From Isoetes taiwanensis (Eukaryota; Streptophyta; Lycopodiopsida; Isoetales; Isoetaceae), in the NCBI GenBank assembly GCA_021234155.1, contig JAJEKV010000059.1, positions 7,882,779 to 7,946,778 of the forward strand: DNA of 64,000 nucleotides, written 5' to 3'. Below are positions 53,924 to 64,000 of the stretch, in pieces. Position 1 is the first letter of the stretch. Each line of letters starts with the position of its first letter. The notes under the pieces are model-generated. The model was given only the letters and a program-made list of their open reading frames with translations, was not told the DNA's origin and ran no database searches. A program made the position numbers and the translations under genes.

Positions 53924-55412
53924 ATGGCCCTTTTCTGACTTGGTGGCGATGGTGCGGCGCCCGGTGCCCATCTTCTTGCCGCGGATGTCAATCGACATCT
54001 TCCAAGTCTTTGGGAAAGAAATTGATATTCAAGCTACGCTAGATGCAACCCCAGCATATAGGCAAGTATTAGCAGAGTTTCAAGCTTTCGTTCCCCGCCC
54101 ATCCCTTCAAGCAGCCTTGGGTGATGTCCCCAACATCGCCAAGTACCTAACTAACAAGGCGCAGAGGCTACCCGACTACATGGTCCTGACAGCTAACAGG
54201 ACCAAGTATTTCTCCTACACCGCCGCCCTAGCTATTTTCTTGTCCCACCGCGCCGAAAACCCAATGGGGGCAACCTCTATCCCTCCGATGGAGGTGGACC
54301 CCATAGCAGCCCGAGCAGAAGAGCAGATGCTTTTGCAGTACCAGCAAGAGCAAGAAGGAAGGGAAGAAGAAGAGGAGTCGGACGATGAGGAGTACACGGA
54401 GCTCGACTCAGACGAAGAACGGCGCCAAGCGGAGGAGGAGCTGGCCAACATGGAGCAGAGCCGACAGACCCTTAGAGTTGCTCCCCCACTTGGGCTAGGC
54501 ATCACAAGCCTAGCCCCTATCATCATCGACGGAGAGGAGTATCTACTCCTCGGCGACATCCGAGAACCTCCCCGAATCGCGAGGAGAGGGAGTCTGACAT
54601 GAACTGCTCCACCAACTTCACGGCAGCAACGATAATGGATCGGCTTCATCGCCCGGGAGCCTCGAACTTTCCGCTTCAAAATGCGGGAAGCCGACACCTA
54701 CACGGGAGTCGACGCCTCGATATCCGTGCCTACAAAGAGCATAAGACAAAAGTTATGGAGACCGGAGACCTGCCATCGGAGGAAGAGTTCCTGGCCATCC
54801 AGGAACGGATGGGGATCAGAGGCAAGACCACCAGCATCTTAATGCCGAGGCCTTCGACACCACCTCTAACAAGAGGGAGGCGAGGAATTGACTCTCGACG
54901 AATCGACTCCACAATTGAAGACTACGGTGGAGCCGACCGAGATAGAGGTCGATTTAATCGCCGGGCGACATAGAGCTGGAGGCCAAAAAGCGGAGAAGCT
55001 TCAACACACACAACGACAGTCCCTAAGGTACTACCTGCCACTGCTGCTAGACGGGAGAATAGCGGTGGTACACCGCAAATTCAGCCCCAGGGGTGAGGAA
55101 GGAGTGTTCATGCTGATTGCACTCTCAGGCTTCGGCAGGCATGCTCGAATAGCAGTAAATGTCGACTATGCTGTCCTAGTAAAGAGAGCAATGGCATTGG
55201 ACCTCTTCGACTTCGCCATACCTCATCGACGTCAGGCGAGATTAGCGGTGGCCGCGGCCCTCACATCCGACCGTAGAGTGGAAGACTTGGCGAGAGCCTT
55301 GCAGGGCGGCTCGTCAGCAAGCGTCTTCAGGAACTTGGGTCATTCGGTAGGAACGGCCCAAGTTAAGAAGTTCCTTGAGGACAACCCGTCTTACCGGCGA
55401 TTTCAAGATTAG
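53924..55412 (+). pseudogene. Unrecognised companion protein with acidic segment
   Basis: The frame starts at ATG 53924, which needs one base removed early on, or at ATG 53949. A clean open frame then runs to 54602, continues shifted at about 54610-54890 and returns at about 54888-55412, giving roughly 480-500 residues in all. Visible parts are an N-terminal ~115-residue, probably helical region (VFGKEIDIQATLDATP, NIAKYLTNKAQRLPDYM), a strongly acidic stretch at about residues 135-185 (REEEEESDDEEYTELDSDEE) and a basic/Arg-Ala-rich C-terminal region ending NPSYRRFQD. No family is recognised; it is not gag, which lies downstream. An acidic segment next to a histone gene invites the idea of a histone-binding partner, but that is speculation. 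AT-rich 3' flank with aatataa follows. Confidence 0.55.
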
Positions 55413-55582
55413 TTAGACTCTTGATCCCGGAGACTTTTTGTACTGAAATAGCATATAAAATATCAATATAATTTCTTTTGCACTTTAAATGTTTTGTTGA
55501 TATATTTTGTCCCACAACTATACCAACAACATAAATAATGCAAGAGAACAAGTAAAACTAACCATATAGCCATGAACTACTT
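55413..55582 (+). other. AT-rich 3' flank of cassette 2
   Basis: Contains atataaaatatcaatataat and further A/T-rich strings, as in plant 3' UTRs. No frame. Confidence 0.4.
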
Positions 55583-56930
55583 GTGTATGCAGCTAGAGGT
55601 CTAGGCTCAGGGGAACGACAACGCCGAGACCATATGGAAGAAGCGAGTCCGCCTGAGCCACCCCGCAAGGAACCCGTTCGAGAATTTGGACCCATAACCC
55701 CGAAGAGGAAATATCACGATGAGGACGGACTTGAGCGGATAAAGGCTTTAATTGGCAGCCGCAAGCGGGCGGGTTCGGTGGGCAACGCCGGTTGCCGCAA
55801 GCATCAGCTTCGAAAATCCGAAGAGACAAGAAGAGGAGCAAGAGAAGGAGGTCCTCCGGCTCGGAATCCTCCCACTCAAGCTCGAACTTCGGACTCGGCT
55901 AAGAAGAAGGCGAAGAGCGAGAACCAGGACCGAACCAGCGGAAGGCGTGAGGAACACCGCGGATGGAAGGGCGGGAGGATACCATAGATGGGCGACAAAG
56001 GGACACAAGAACCTCGATTACCGGAAAGAAAGTAGACTACTGCATTGGGGAATGTTTGGAAGGCCGTAAAGTCGAGCAATTCTCGAGGCGAGAACAGTCG
56101 GGGCATGGAAGCGAGAGGCTTGGCACCGATGAGATGAGTGAATATGGCAACGCTTATGGTATGAAAGACAAGGATAAAGGTAGGGTGGCAAATGCCAACC
56201 TGAAAGGAGCAAAAGACGATATGGTGGAAGGGGTATGCAAAGGCCCATGGCTTGGCGGGGATGCTTGCGAGGTTCAAGAAGTTTGCTAAAGCCTTCAAGC
56301 GCCATTACGTCCCAAGAGAGCACAAGTCCAAGATGATCAAAGGCGAGTTCTATAGGCTCCAACAGGAAACAAATCAGTCCAGAAATATCTGAGGAATTCA
56401 TGAGGTGAGGTAATGTGCCAAAGTTGGGTGAGAAGCATCAGTAGAAAGCTACATTGAGGGCTGAATGAGGAGATCCGCAAGCTTGTAAGGGCAATAAATC
56501 CTAAGACAAGATGCTCGAAGCGAGTCAAGGCAATAAGCTTGCAAGGAACAGGACCTCGAGAATAGCGAGGCGGCGGCGGCATTACGGGGATAAAGGCAAG
56601 GCAACGAGGGAGTTATAGTCCTAGGGCAGCCAGATCCAGTCCAGCTAGAGCCCCATATGGTGGCAATAAGGGGAAGCGGCGGGGAAAAAGCGGGTGTCCT
56701 TCAAAGACAAGCGGGGGGGTCAAACTACTCCCAAAGCAAAGGCGATCCTTTTGCGAGCTATGCCCAAGGAAAAGAGAGGGGAGTGCATAGAAAAGCGGCT
56801 TTGCTTGAGGTGCTTCCAGCCGGGCCATAGGACGGTGGCTGCCCCTCGTCATGAGTGCGGCACTAGCGGAGTTGGGAGATTGGGACATCTGTCACGGCGA
56901 CAGCGGCGGAAGCCCCTACTACATTGAGGG
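55583..56930 (+). pseudogene. gag: Chromovirus gag (disrupted)
   Basis: It starts with an Arg/Lys/Glu-rich N-terminal region (frame 55583-55987). The retrotransposon gag core is readable across frames at about 56235-56540 (FKKFAKAFKRHYVP-like, then LNEEIRKLVRAINPK). A zinc knuckle CLRCFQPGH lies at 56802-56828, with the last Cys lost in the current reading. Many single-base breaks are present. Gag forms the virus-like particle and packages RNA. It lies about 4.1 kb downstream of the PBS, far more than usual, because of the inserted gene cassettes. Confidence 0.8.
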
Positions 56931-57014
56931 TGAGTGTCATATCTTTGTCGCAATAGATCTGAGCAAGCGAGAGCGATTATAAAGTAATTTCCACGATGGG
57001 GAAGGCCAAGACCA

Positions 57015-57600
57015 AGTCCTTCATAGTCCCGATAGATTCGGGAAGTAGCCATAACTTTGCATCCCCGAATGGTTCAAATGTTGAAGTTGAAACCACTAAA
57101 GTCAAAGCCAAGGCCCGTTGTCTTAGCAAGTGGAGGCGATAAAGGCGGGCAAGCAGCAAGATCGATTTGCCGAGGATTAATATCGGATAGGGGAGAATAA
57201 TGGGCATTGGCAAGTATGACCTGTCATAGGAATGGAGTATCTTGGGCGGCAGCGGAGCCATTATTGATTGTGGAAGCGGAAGGTGACCTTCCCAACACCC
57301 GGCGGCAAGATCATTGAGATCCGCGGGTAAAGAAGTTGTCCCCATCATGCGGTGTATGTCTTCTAAGCGGTACGTTCAAGTGCATCAAGAAGCGGCGGTA
57401 GCATACATCTTCAAGCTTGAGATTGATGAGCGAGTTAGAAGAAAGCAAAAGAAGATAGGGTGCTCGACAAGTTGCGAAGCAAATAGCTAAGTTGATCCGC
57501 GGAGTTCCATGATCTCTTTCGGATGAGATCAAGCGACTTCCTCCTTACGAGTCCGAGTGTGAGATAGCACTTTTCGAACCGGGAACAAAAGCGACAAGTA
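57015..57600 (+). pseudogene. Chromovirus protease (copy 2)
   Basis: The retropepsin active site DSGS lies at 57035-57046, followed by NFAS and, frame-shifted, IGKYDL and MEYLG. It is equivalent to copy 1 at 46717-47320, where the same region reads cleanly over 77 codons. The copy 2 differences cluster at CAG sites (cgaggattaa at 57171 against cagggattaa at 46891). Confidence 0.8.
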
Positions 57601-58220
57601 AGGCCCCATACGAAATGGCCTAAGAGTTGTGGAGCTAAAGAAGCAATTACGGGAGTTTCTCGACCTAGGCTTCATTAGACCTAGTGTCTACCGCCATTTG
57701 GGCGCCCATTATCTTTGTAAAGAAGAAGGATGGCGGTTTAAGGATGTGCATAGACTATAGGCGGTTGAACAAGCACACCATTAAGAACAAGTATCGCTCC
57801 CGGTCAGATGACTTGATGGATCAACTCCAAGGTGCAAAAGGTCTTCTCCAAAATCGACTTAAAGGTCGGTTATCATCGGATCGGGATAAAGGAGGAAGAT
57901 ATCCATAAGACCGCCTTGAGGCTAAAGTATGGGCACTATGAGTTCCGCGGTAATGCCTTTTCGGCTTATCGAATGCCCCCGCGGACGTTCATGAGGGCTC
58001 ATGAGCGACATCTTGGGGAGTTTTAGACACCTTTGTGATTGTATTCTTTGATGACATTTTGTCCCTTGAAGAGCACGCATTACAACACTTAAGGAGAGTG
58101 CTAGAGAAGTTGAAGAGGCACCGGTTATGCGCCAAGTTGTCCAGTGCCACCGTAGCGGAGAAGGTGGAATACACGGGTCATGTGATCTCAGAAAGGAATC
58201 TCGGCGGATCCTGCCAAGAT
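57601..58220 (+). pseudogene. Chromovirus reverse transcriptase (copy 2)
   Basis: Ty3/gypsy RT motifs are [20 protein letters not shown] and [12 protein letters not shown] (57699-57790), [19 protein letters not shown] (57838-57900), [13 protein letters not shown], and the catalytic box VFFDDIL (58041-58058). EEHALQHLRRVLEKLKRH follows. Frames shift four times. Confidence 0.88.
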
Positions 58221-58815
58221 TGAACCCGTCATTAGGGGCGGCACCAAAGAATGTGCATGAAGTCGAAGTTTTCTACCTAGCGGTACTACTACAGAAGTTC
58301 AGTAAAGAACTTTGCTAAGATAGCGGCCCCGCCAACGCACTTGACAGGGCGGAGAAGGTGAAAGATTAGGCCGAGCATTGGCACAAGAAAGCCAGCGGGG
58401 TTTGAATTGTTGAAGGAAGCTTTAACAACCGCCCCATCTTAACCTGGGACCGGAGAAAGATAAGCTTGTAGCAACAGTCGCGAGTAAGATAGCTACAGTG
58501 CGGTGCTCATGCAAGAAGAGCGTGTGGTAGCGTATGATTCGGGGAAGATGAACGGCCGCTGAAGCTACCCCACCCACGATCAGAATTGCTTGCGGTCGTC
58601 GGGGCATTAAAATTTGGAGGCACTATCTTTTGGGAAGGAAGTTCCAGGTTGGATCTGACCCATCGAGCCTCCAATATGTATTCAGGGCAACCACACCTCA
58701 ACTTTGAGGCGAGAAGGTGGATGGAGTTCCTTGAAGAGTATGACTTTGATATAGTCTACAAGCCGGGGAAGCTCAATGTGGTAGCGAATCGCTTTCAAGG
58801 CATCCCCGACAACTA
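58221..58815 (+). pseudogene. Chromovirus RNase H (copy 2)
   Basis: It runs from the RT connection through VVAYDSGKM and ELLAVVGALK (about 58525-58610) to WMEFLEEYDFDIVYKPGKLN followed by VVAN (about 58720-58790), the usual end of Ty3/gypsy RNase H before the integrase. Confidence 0.82.
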
Positions 58816-58959
58816 GAGTGCATTGCAATGCAATTTCGGCGCTCTCCGGCGACTTTGGTAAGAAGATTGAAGAGTCCTTGCCAGCGGATGCGGTTCAAGG
58901 AAGTATGGGCAAGCCTCTCTAGGGAGGCTAGAACAGATAAGGAGCCGGGAAGCCTTTAA

Positions 58960-59810
58960 ACATTATAAGAAGGAAGGCAACCTGTTATACCATAAGAACA
59001 AGTTGTGCGTGCGAATCATCGGTGTAAGGAAGTTGATCCTCCATGACACGCTGCAGCCCAATAGCTGGCCATCGCGGGATTCATGAAAATATATTTCAAA
59101 AGTCTTGCGGCGCTATTATTGGCCAGGAATGAAGAAGCAAGTAGCTCGCTACATCGGGGAATGTCGGCTATGTCGTGACGAAGGAGCGGCCGAATTCGAG
59201 AGCATTAGAGCCATTAAGCGGTGCCAAATGCTAAGTGGGAGGTGATCAGCATGGATTTCATCCACAGGACTTCCAAAAAGGACGATGAGGGAAAGATGCC
59301 TTGATGGTAGTGGTGGAACAAGTTGTCGAAGATGGCACATTTTGTGCCTTGCGGACCACGGTCACGACTATGGATCTGACGCAAAGAGATCTTCGGGCTT
59401 CATGGCATGCCAAGGAGATTATCTCAAACGAGGGGATCGAAGTTTATGAGTGCCTTTTGGCAAGACCTCTTCACGACAATTCAGACGAAAGCTATCCATG
59501 AGCGCGGCATATCATCCTCGCACGGATGGCCAAACAGAGGCGGACCAACGAGGATTTTTAGAGGACATGCTACGGAACTATATGCGGAATAAGCAAGGTA
59601 TGTGGAAAGAATTTATTCACTTGGTAGAATTTGCCTACAACAGCACCAAGCAAGAATCATCCCAAATGTCGCGTTTATGATTAATTCACGGCTATCGATT
59701 ACTAACTCCGGACACTTGGCACAATCCGTGTCAAAAGTAGAGGTTTTAGCGGCCGGATGTTGGCCGATATCGCGGCGGCTCGTGGAAGAAGTTCGAGGGT
59801 ATCGCTAGCG
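58960..59810 (+). pseudogene. Chromovirus integrase (copy 2)
   Basis: An HHCC zinc region (GECRLCRD at about 59158-59180) precedes the core. The core has the first catalytic Asp in SMDFI (about 59250), VPC, LHGMPKEIIS, a degraded DRGSKF, SAFWQDLF (59445-59470), AAYHPRTDGQTEAD (59503-59545, with the catalytic Glu) and WKEFIHLVEFAYNS (59597-59645). The first copy lacks everything after LARPL. Confidence 0.85.
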
Positions 59811-59879
59811 ACAAGAAGTCGACAAAAGAGCATCGTAGACAAGCATCGAGCGATCGAGAGAGTTCAAAGTTGGAGATGA

Positions 59880-60350
59880 TGTATGACTCAAGATCAAGGT
59901 GAAGCGGTAAGCTTCGGGATCGGGGAATTGCAAGAAGCTTGCTCCAAGGTGGGCTTGGACCTTTGGAGAATAGTCAAGAGAGTAGGCAATCAATCCTACA
60001 AGCTAGACTTGCCAGCACACCTAAAGATTCATAAGGTCTTCCACGTGAGTTTGTTGAAAAAGCACACTCCAAACCCAGACGAAGTCTTAGACACTCCAGA
60101 ACGTTGTTGGAAATGATCGGAGGAGCAGTGGAAATAGTTCGAATTGATTCTTGATAAAGCTTTCAAAAAAAACAAGGAGGTCTGAGTTCCTCAATACTTG
60201 GTCAAGTGGAAACACTTGCCGATGGAAGACGCGACATGGGTACTTAAGAAAGATCTAGTAAAGCAGTACCCACAGTTTATGGAGCAATGGGACGACAAGG
60301 TCATCTCCGAAGAAATCGGCTCAGGCATGTCGATTTGTGTAGATTAATTC
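59880..60350 (+). pseudogene. Integrase C-terminus with chromodomain
   Basis: A GPY/F-like segment (VGNQSYKLDLPAHLKIHKVF, then HVSLLKKH) is followed at about 60140-60300 by a chromodomain reading ILDKAFKKNKEV, a TGA, then VPQYLVKWKHLPMEDATWV and LKKDLVKQYP. The aromatic/W-x-P-x2-DATW pattern identifies a chromovirus. Chromodomains of this group target integration to modified histone H3. One in-frame TGA interrupts it. Confidence 0.85.
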
Positions 60351-61217
60351 TAGGTATAGTTAAGATTAATCTACGCATGCAACCTATGCTAGCTATGGGT
60401 CGCATGCGTTGTTACCGATGATGGGACCACTACGGTGATCTCTAGGGCGTGGTGTAATGTCAATGTAGGCATGACCGCGTTTTTCGCTTAGGAGTGGAAG
60501 GTAGATTAGAAAGTCTACTTACTCCACCCGCGGAGTAGGCGACCTCGAAGAAAGGAGGTCATTAAGGAATGCACTGATAGGAAAAGCACCTCTAGCCCCA
60601 TATATGCTTTGATAGGAGGAATCAGGCCTTCACGCCCCATATACGGGAAGGACCTATCCTCCACGCTGGGCAACTAGGGTGTAGGCATGAGCGGCATATA
60701 GGCATATAGGCGGCGTCTCCGCTGACCATAATGGAAGATTCACCCTCTTCCTCTGGCAGGAGATTAGCCATGCATCCATGTAGATAGGTGGGGTGGTCAC
60801 CATATAACCAAAGTTTTATTAATAATTAAAATGGTACTAACGTAGTGTCGACTGCTGAGGCCAATAGAGCCTCAGGAGGGCAAGGAGGTCGAAGCTCTGA
60901 AGACTTGCAACACAAATTTTGTTGGAATGTGTTGCAAGGAATGAAGAGTACCTAGAACAATAATTATGAAATGTTAAGGTTTTGATAAACTAAATTGTTA
61001 TCATAAGTGAATTGTGAGTAACTTGTTGATGATGTAATGGATTGATAAGTTTATTTTATAAGCTAAGGGCGTAATAATGCTTTAAAAATATTACCTTAAG
61101 GTAATCTTAGTAAATGTGTAAGTATTATAGTGGTATATTGTATGTATCAGGGTGATTGCAGGTTAGGAAGATCCCAAGGTGGGGAGACCCACGATCTTTG
61201 CGGGACGACATCATTTC
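60351..61217 (+). other. Chromovirus 3' untranslated region
   Basis: No long frame. It contains a hairpin ACGCATGC...GCATGCGT (60373-60380/60402-60409), a catataggcatatagg repeat near 60691 that is shared with copy 1 (49270), and a conserved block (60900-61215) also present at 49490-49800. Confidence 0.7.
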
Positions 61218-61230
61218 AAGGTGGGGAGAA
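61218..61230 (+). promoter_or_regulatory. Polypurine tract before LTR 2
   Basis: aaggtggggagaa directly precedes tgtggcg at 61231. Confidence 0.75.
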
Positions 61231-62851
61231 TGTGGCGTTCGGCCAAGATTATCACGGTCCCGGGGCGTATCTTGTCTTTGCCAAATCGCAGCGTACCGCA
61301 CCACTCCGGCGGCGTGTCTGCCCGACATGTAGCCAAGTGGGGAGCCCCTAGGGGGCAACTTGCTAAGAATGTGCTTTAGTATTAATGTGCACATTTACCA
61401 ATGTACACATTAATGTAGGCACACATTTCCATATGGACACTTGATGCCAAGTGGGCCATACCCATGTGTGCAATTAATGTGCACATTTACCAATGTACAC
61501 ATTAATGTGGGCACACATTTCCATGTGGGCACATTTGGCCATCTGGCCATTAAAGGCAAGTGGGCCCATCCCCAATTATCCCACATGCCTAAAGGGGATA
61601 ATTGGAAACCCTAGCCAACCCCATGTCTATTTAAGGAGGGAAACCCTAACTTACCCATTTTTCGTTTCTAGGGTTTTAGAGCTCTGTTTTGGCTGCCTCA
61701 AGAGCCAAAACCGCCTCCCAGAACTTCTGCACGGGAGAATTGCACCATTAGTTTCCCTTGATTCGAGCGTTTTAAAGGATGATGGTCGAGCTTCAGTCGG
61801 GAGGAGCCGCTCAAGGATCAGGTATTTAGGCAATTTAATAGCTTAAACCATAATCAGTAGGTTTAGCCTATTAAATTGCCCATAAACTTTCTCTAGATCT
61901 CTAGATACCGGGGCTCTAACTAAAGAACCTAACTCTATGATATAGATTAGATATAGTTCTTTAGTTCTTACGTGATGTATGTGGATGATGTATCTCTATG
62001 AACTCCTTGTATTGGGAAGGGGGTAGAGACCTAAAGCTTGGTAGTAGATGCTCCTAGATTAGCCTCTCTAGCACACTATAGATTATTTTGTGCACAAGAA
62101 CCACACACGGTTGTGGGTGAAGGGGGCGAGGCCGGCTAAGAAGGAGGTTCATGTCACGACTCTTGAGCGATCCCTCGGTGTGTAAGGCCTACCGGGGATC
62201 ATTGTGACTAGGTCTAATGGCTTACCACCGAGTGCGGGTAAGGCATGGACTCGACACCGTGAAGTGGTGTACACTTTCCGGTGGGTTCAAAATGCGAGGC
62301 GGTGGCCCTCTAGTCACCTCGAGTCGGCATGCAGATCTGGAGAGGAGTGATCCCTTCTGCCCCATTGGGCCCGGAGGATGAGACCCGGGAATAGCCCCTT
62401 TGGCTATGCATCCGGCGGGCTACTGATCGAGGTCCCGACACTTTTCAACCTACTCGCAAAGTGTGCACCGGGGGGCGGATGGAGTGGACAACCCTATGCC
62501 ATGTTCATATACCCGCCAAATCCATTGCCATGAATTCACATGCGCAATGAACTCGGAGACCCAAGCCGTCAGTCAACCCCTTGAGTCTGAGCCTTGGGTA
62601 GGACTCCCCATATGTATTGTGCTCACCTTGTTTATGCAGATGTGATGGACCACCCTTCGAGGTGGATATGTGCTTATGCTATATACTGACATGTATATTT
62701 ACGCTTCCGCAGCTAGGTAGGCCCTGAGGGAGACGGGGTAAAATGACCCCTTCACTCTTCCCACTGGAACCCGTCGGCACGGAGCTGGTACGGGGGATGA
62801 ACTCCTGTTTGTATACGGTGAGTGCACCGTATACGAGTAGGGGACGTCACA
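61231..62851 (+). mobile_element. Chromovirus LTR 2 (3' LTR)
   Basis: 1621 bp. Starts TGTGGCGT (TGTGACGT in LTR 1) and ends ACGTCACA at 62844-62851, giving inverted terminal octamers. It carries the same TATA-like box (61628-61635) and tandem repeat as LTR 1. After it the sequence changes to an unrelated minus-strand reading frame that the insertion appears to cut. Confidence 0.92.
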
Positions 62852-63117
62852 CCCCTTAACTATTCTACTATCTAACCATGCAATAGGGTCAGGATATCTT
62901 GTTGCACACTCTATCAATAACTCTCGATGGCTTCTAGGAGGATGTTGGCTTCCTATTCCACAGGTTGAGGACCTAGATACATCGTCCCCAATGTCAAGCT
63001 CTTCATCGGTTAAGAGCTCCCCTTCTTCAGAAAAACCCTCTATGTCACTAGAGAACTCATCAGAGATATCAGATCATCATCACTACCACTAGCCTCCGAA
63101 TCATAGTTGGTCTCCAT
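62852..63117 (-). pseudogene. N-terminal fragment of an acidic protein, cut by the LTR
   Basis: From ATG 63117 the minus strand reads METNYDSEASGSDDD, then in another frame FSSDIEGFSEEGELLTDEEL and PPRSHRELLIECATRYPDPI. The frame is open to the LTR edge at 62852. The Asp/Glu/Ser-rich start is reminiscent of transposon-encoded or regulatory proteins, but no domain is visible. One frameshift lies near 63070. Confidence 0.4.
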
Positions 63118-63454
63118 CTACAATCTCTAGTACAATATCAAATATACAATACAATAATTCTTGTCCTAATATAGTTACAAGAATATTATTCTATTCATAC
63201 GTACTTATAGCACAAAATCAAAATAGTGACATATGTTTAATACAAAATGAATAGAATTGATACCGTCGTCTTCGATAGCTACAGGAACAGGAAGAAGACT
63301 ATCTGTAACAAAAGTACGCGTTAAAAAGAAATAAAATAAAAGCTTACAGATGAAAATTCAGACACCATGAGCAAAAAACCAGAAGGAAGATCACCAAAGC
63401 GTGGACGACTCGATGCGTCTCACACACGAGCTATTGATATTTTATAGAAGTGAC

Positions 63455-63945
63455 GTATATCGAGTTCGATATACATGTTGTATATCGCACTAAATATACG
63501 TCAGTGGCATGGTGCCAAAAAAAAGGCGATATCTAACTTCGATATCGTCTTTTTTGTAATAATAACAAAGGCCATGGGTCGCAAAATAAAAACTTCGTAT
63601 ATAAATTTTTATCATTTATATAGCGTATATCGAGTCGCGATATATGTATATGGCATATGTCGAGTTCGATATATGCTATATCTGCCGTATAATTCTATAA
63701 AAATGACGCTTATAATTTGTGTATTATACGGAATTTTCCGGCCGGCCAGAATCGAAAATTAAAAAAAAAAATCGTATATCGAGTTAGATATACGGCGTAT
63801 ATCGAACGGCATATATCAAACTTGATATTCGGCATATATCTAACTCGATATACGTCGTATATCGAACTCGATATATGCTTTGTATATTTGTATATCGAGT
63901 TCGATATACGCAGTATATCTAACTCGATATACGTTTGGTTTTGAA
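63455..63945. repeat. Array of tatatcga-GTT-cgatata palindromes
   Basis: At least ten copies of a ~20-bp near-palindrome (tatatcgagttcgatatac, or its complement tatctaactcgatatacg) occur between 63463 and 63932. They are densest at 63772-63932, where they alternate in orientation about every 25 bp. A stem-loop with arms AAAAAAGGCGATATC and GATATCGTCTTTTTT lies at 63519-63555. A gtgccaatagtagcac-type palindrome follows at 63960. This resembles subterminal repeats of a DNA transposon. Confidence 0.8.
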
Positions 63946-64000
63946 TATATAGTTAGGGTGCCAATAGTAGCACCGTACAAAAACCTCTGACTTGCTATAA

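Noticed and set aside
1-64000. CRISPR arrays, bacterial operons or Shine-Dalgarno sites
   Set aside because: The window is clearly eukaryotic; repeats lack regular spacers, and the tandem arrays have no spacer structure.

Overview
The window is nuclear DNA of a land plant, probably a lineage with a large, repeat-rich genome such as a fern; that lineage guess is inference only. The evidence is GT-AG introns, an intact gene for a plastid fibrillin (PAP family), remnants of a carotenoid-isomerase-like gene and an FKBP12 gene, plant-type F-box genes, and dense LTR, LINE, SINE-like, Helitron and TIR elements. Only three protein genes look intact: an F-box gene (22681-24027, minus), an F-box/kelch gene (24227-25855, plus) that shares a 199-bp divergent promoter with it, and a four-exon fibrillin gene (26551-28531, minus).

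Layout. 1-6305 is the first copy of a ~6.4-kb segmental duplication; the second copy is 30966-37415. Each holds two SINE-like modules with microsatellite tails, a Helitron 3' end, unassigned exon-like fragments and the C-terminal part of a LINE. 8269-9148 is a five-exon FKBP12 gene with three lesions. 9917-10891 is a long-inverted-repeat foldback element. 10894-19800 is mostly unassigned, with some direct repeats. 19808-22459 is a candidate CACTA-like TIR element with G-rich arrays. 22.7-28.5 kb is the gene island. 29644-30949 is a Helitron remnant on the minus strand. 38.1-46.7 kb is a graveyard: LINE reverse transcriptase, a CRTISO-like pseudogene, Ty3/gypsy pol and gag pieces, and a minus-strand LINE split by a solo LTR with a perfect 5-bp target duplication.

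The most striking structure is 46717-62851: a partial tandem array of one Ty3/gypsy chromovirus, arranged pol(partial)-LTR-[extra genes-gag-pol-chromodomain]-LTR. Between its primer-binding site (51500) and gag (about 55.6 kb) it carries about 4 kb of extra DNA with two transcription-unit-like cassettes. Each has a TATAAATAG box and a copy of a nested-palindrome module upstream. The first encodes a histone H3-fold protein with CENH3-like signatures (a MARTKH start, ALKEIRHFQ, LLIP, HAKRVTLMRQD). The second encodes an unrecognised protein with a strongly acidic segment. A chromodomain retrotransposon carrying its own centromeric-type H3 would be a notable, possibly undescribed system.

A caution applies to all broken reading frames. 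When the repeat copies are compared, many differences sit at CAG/CTG trinucleotides. This could be systematic base-calling error at CHG-methylated repeats rather than real decay, so several 'pseudogenes' here may be less broken than they look.
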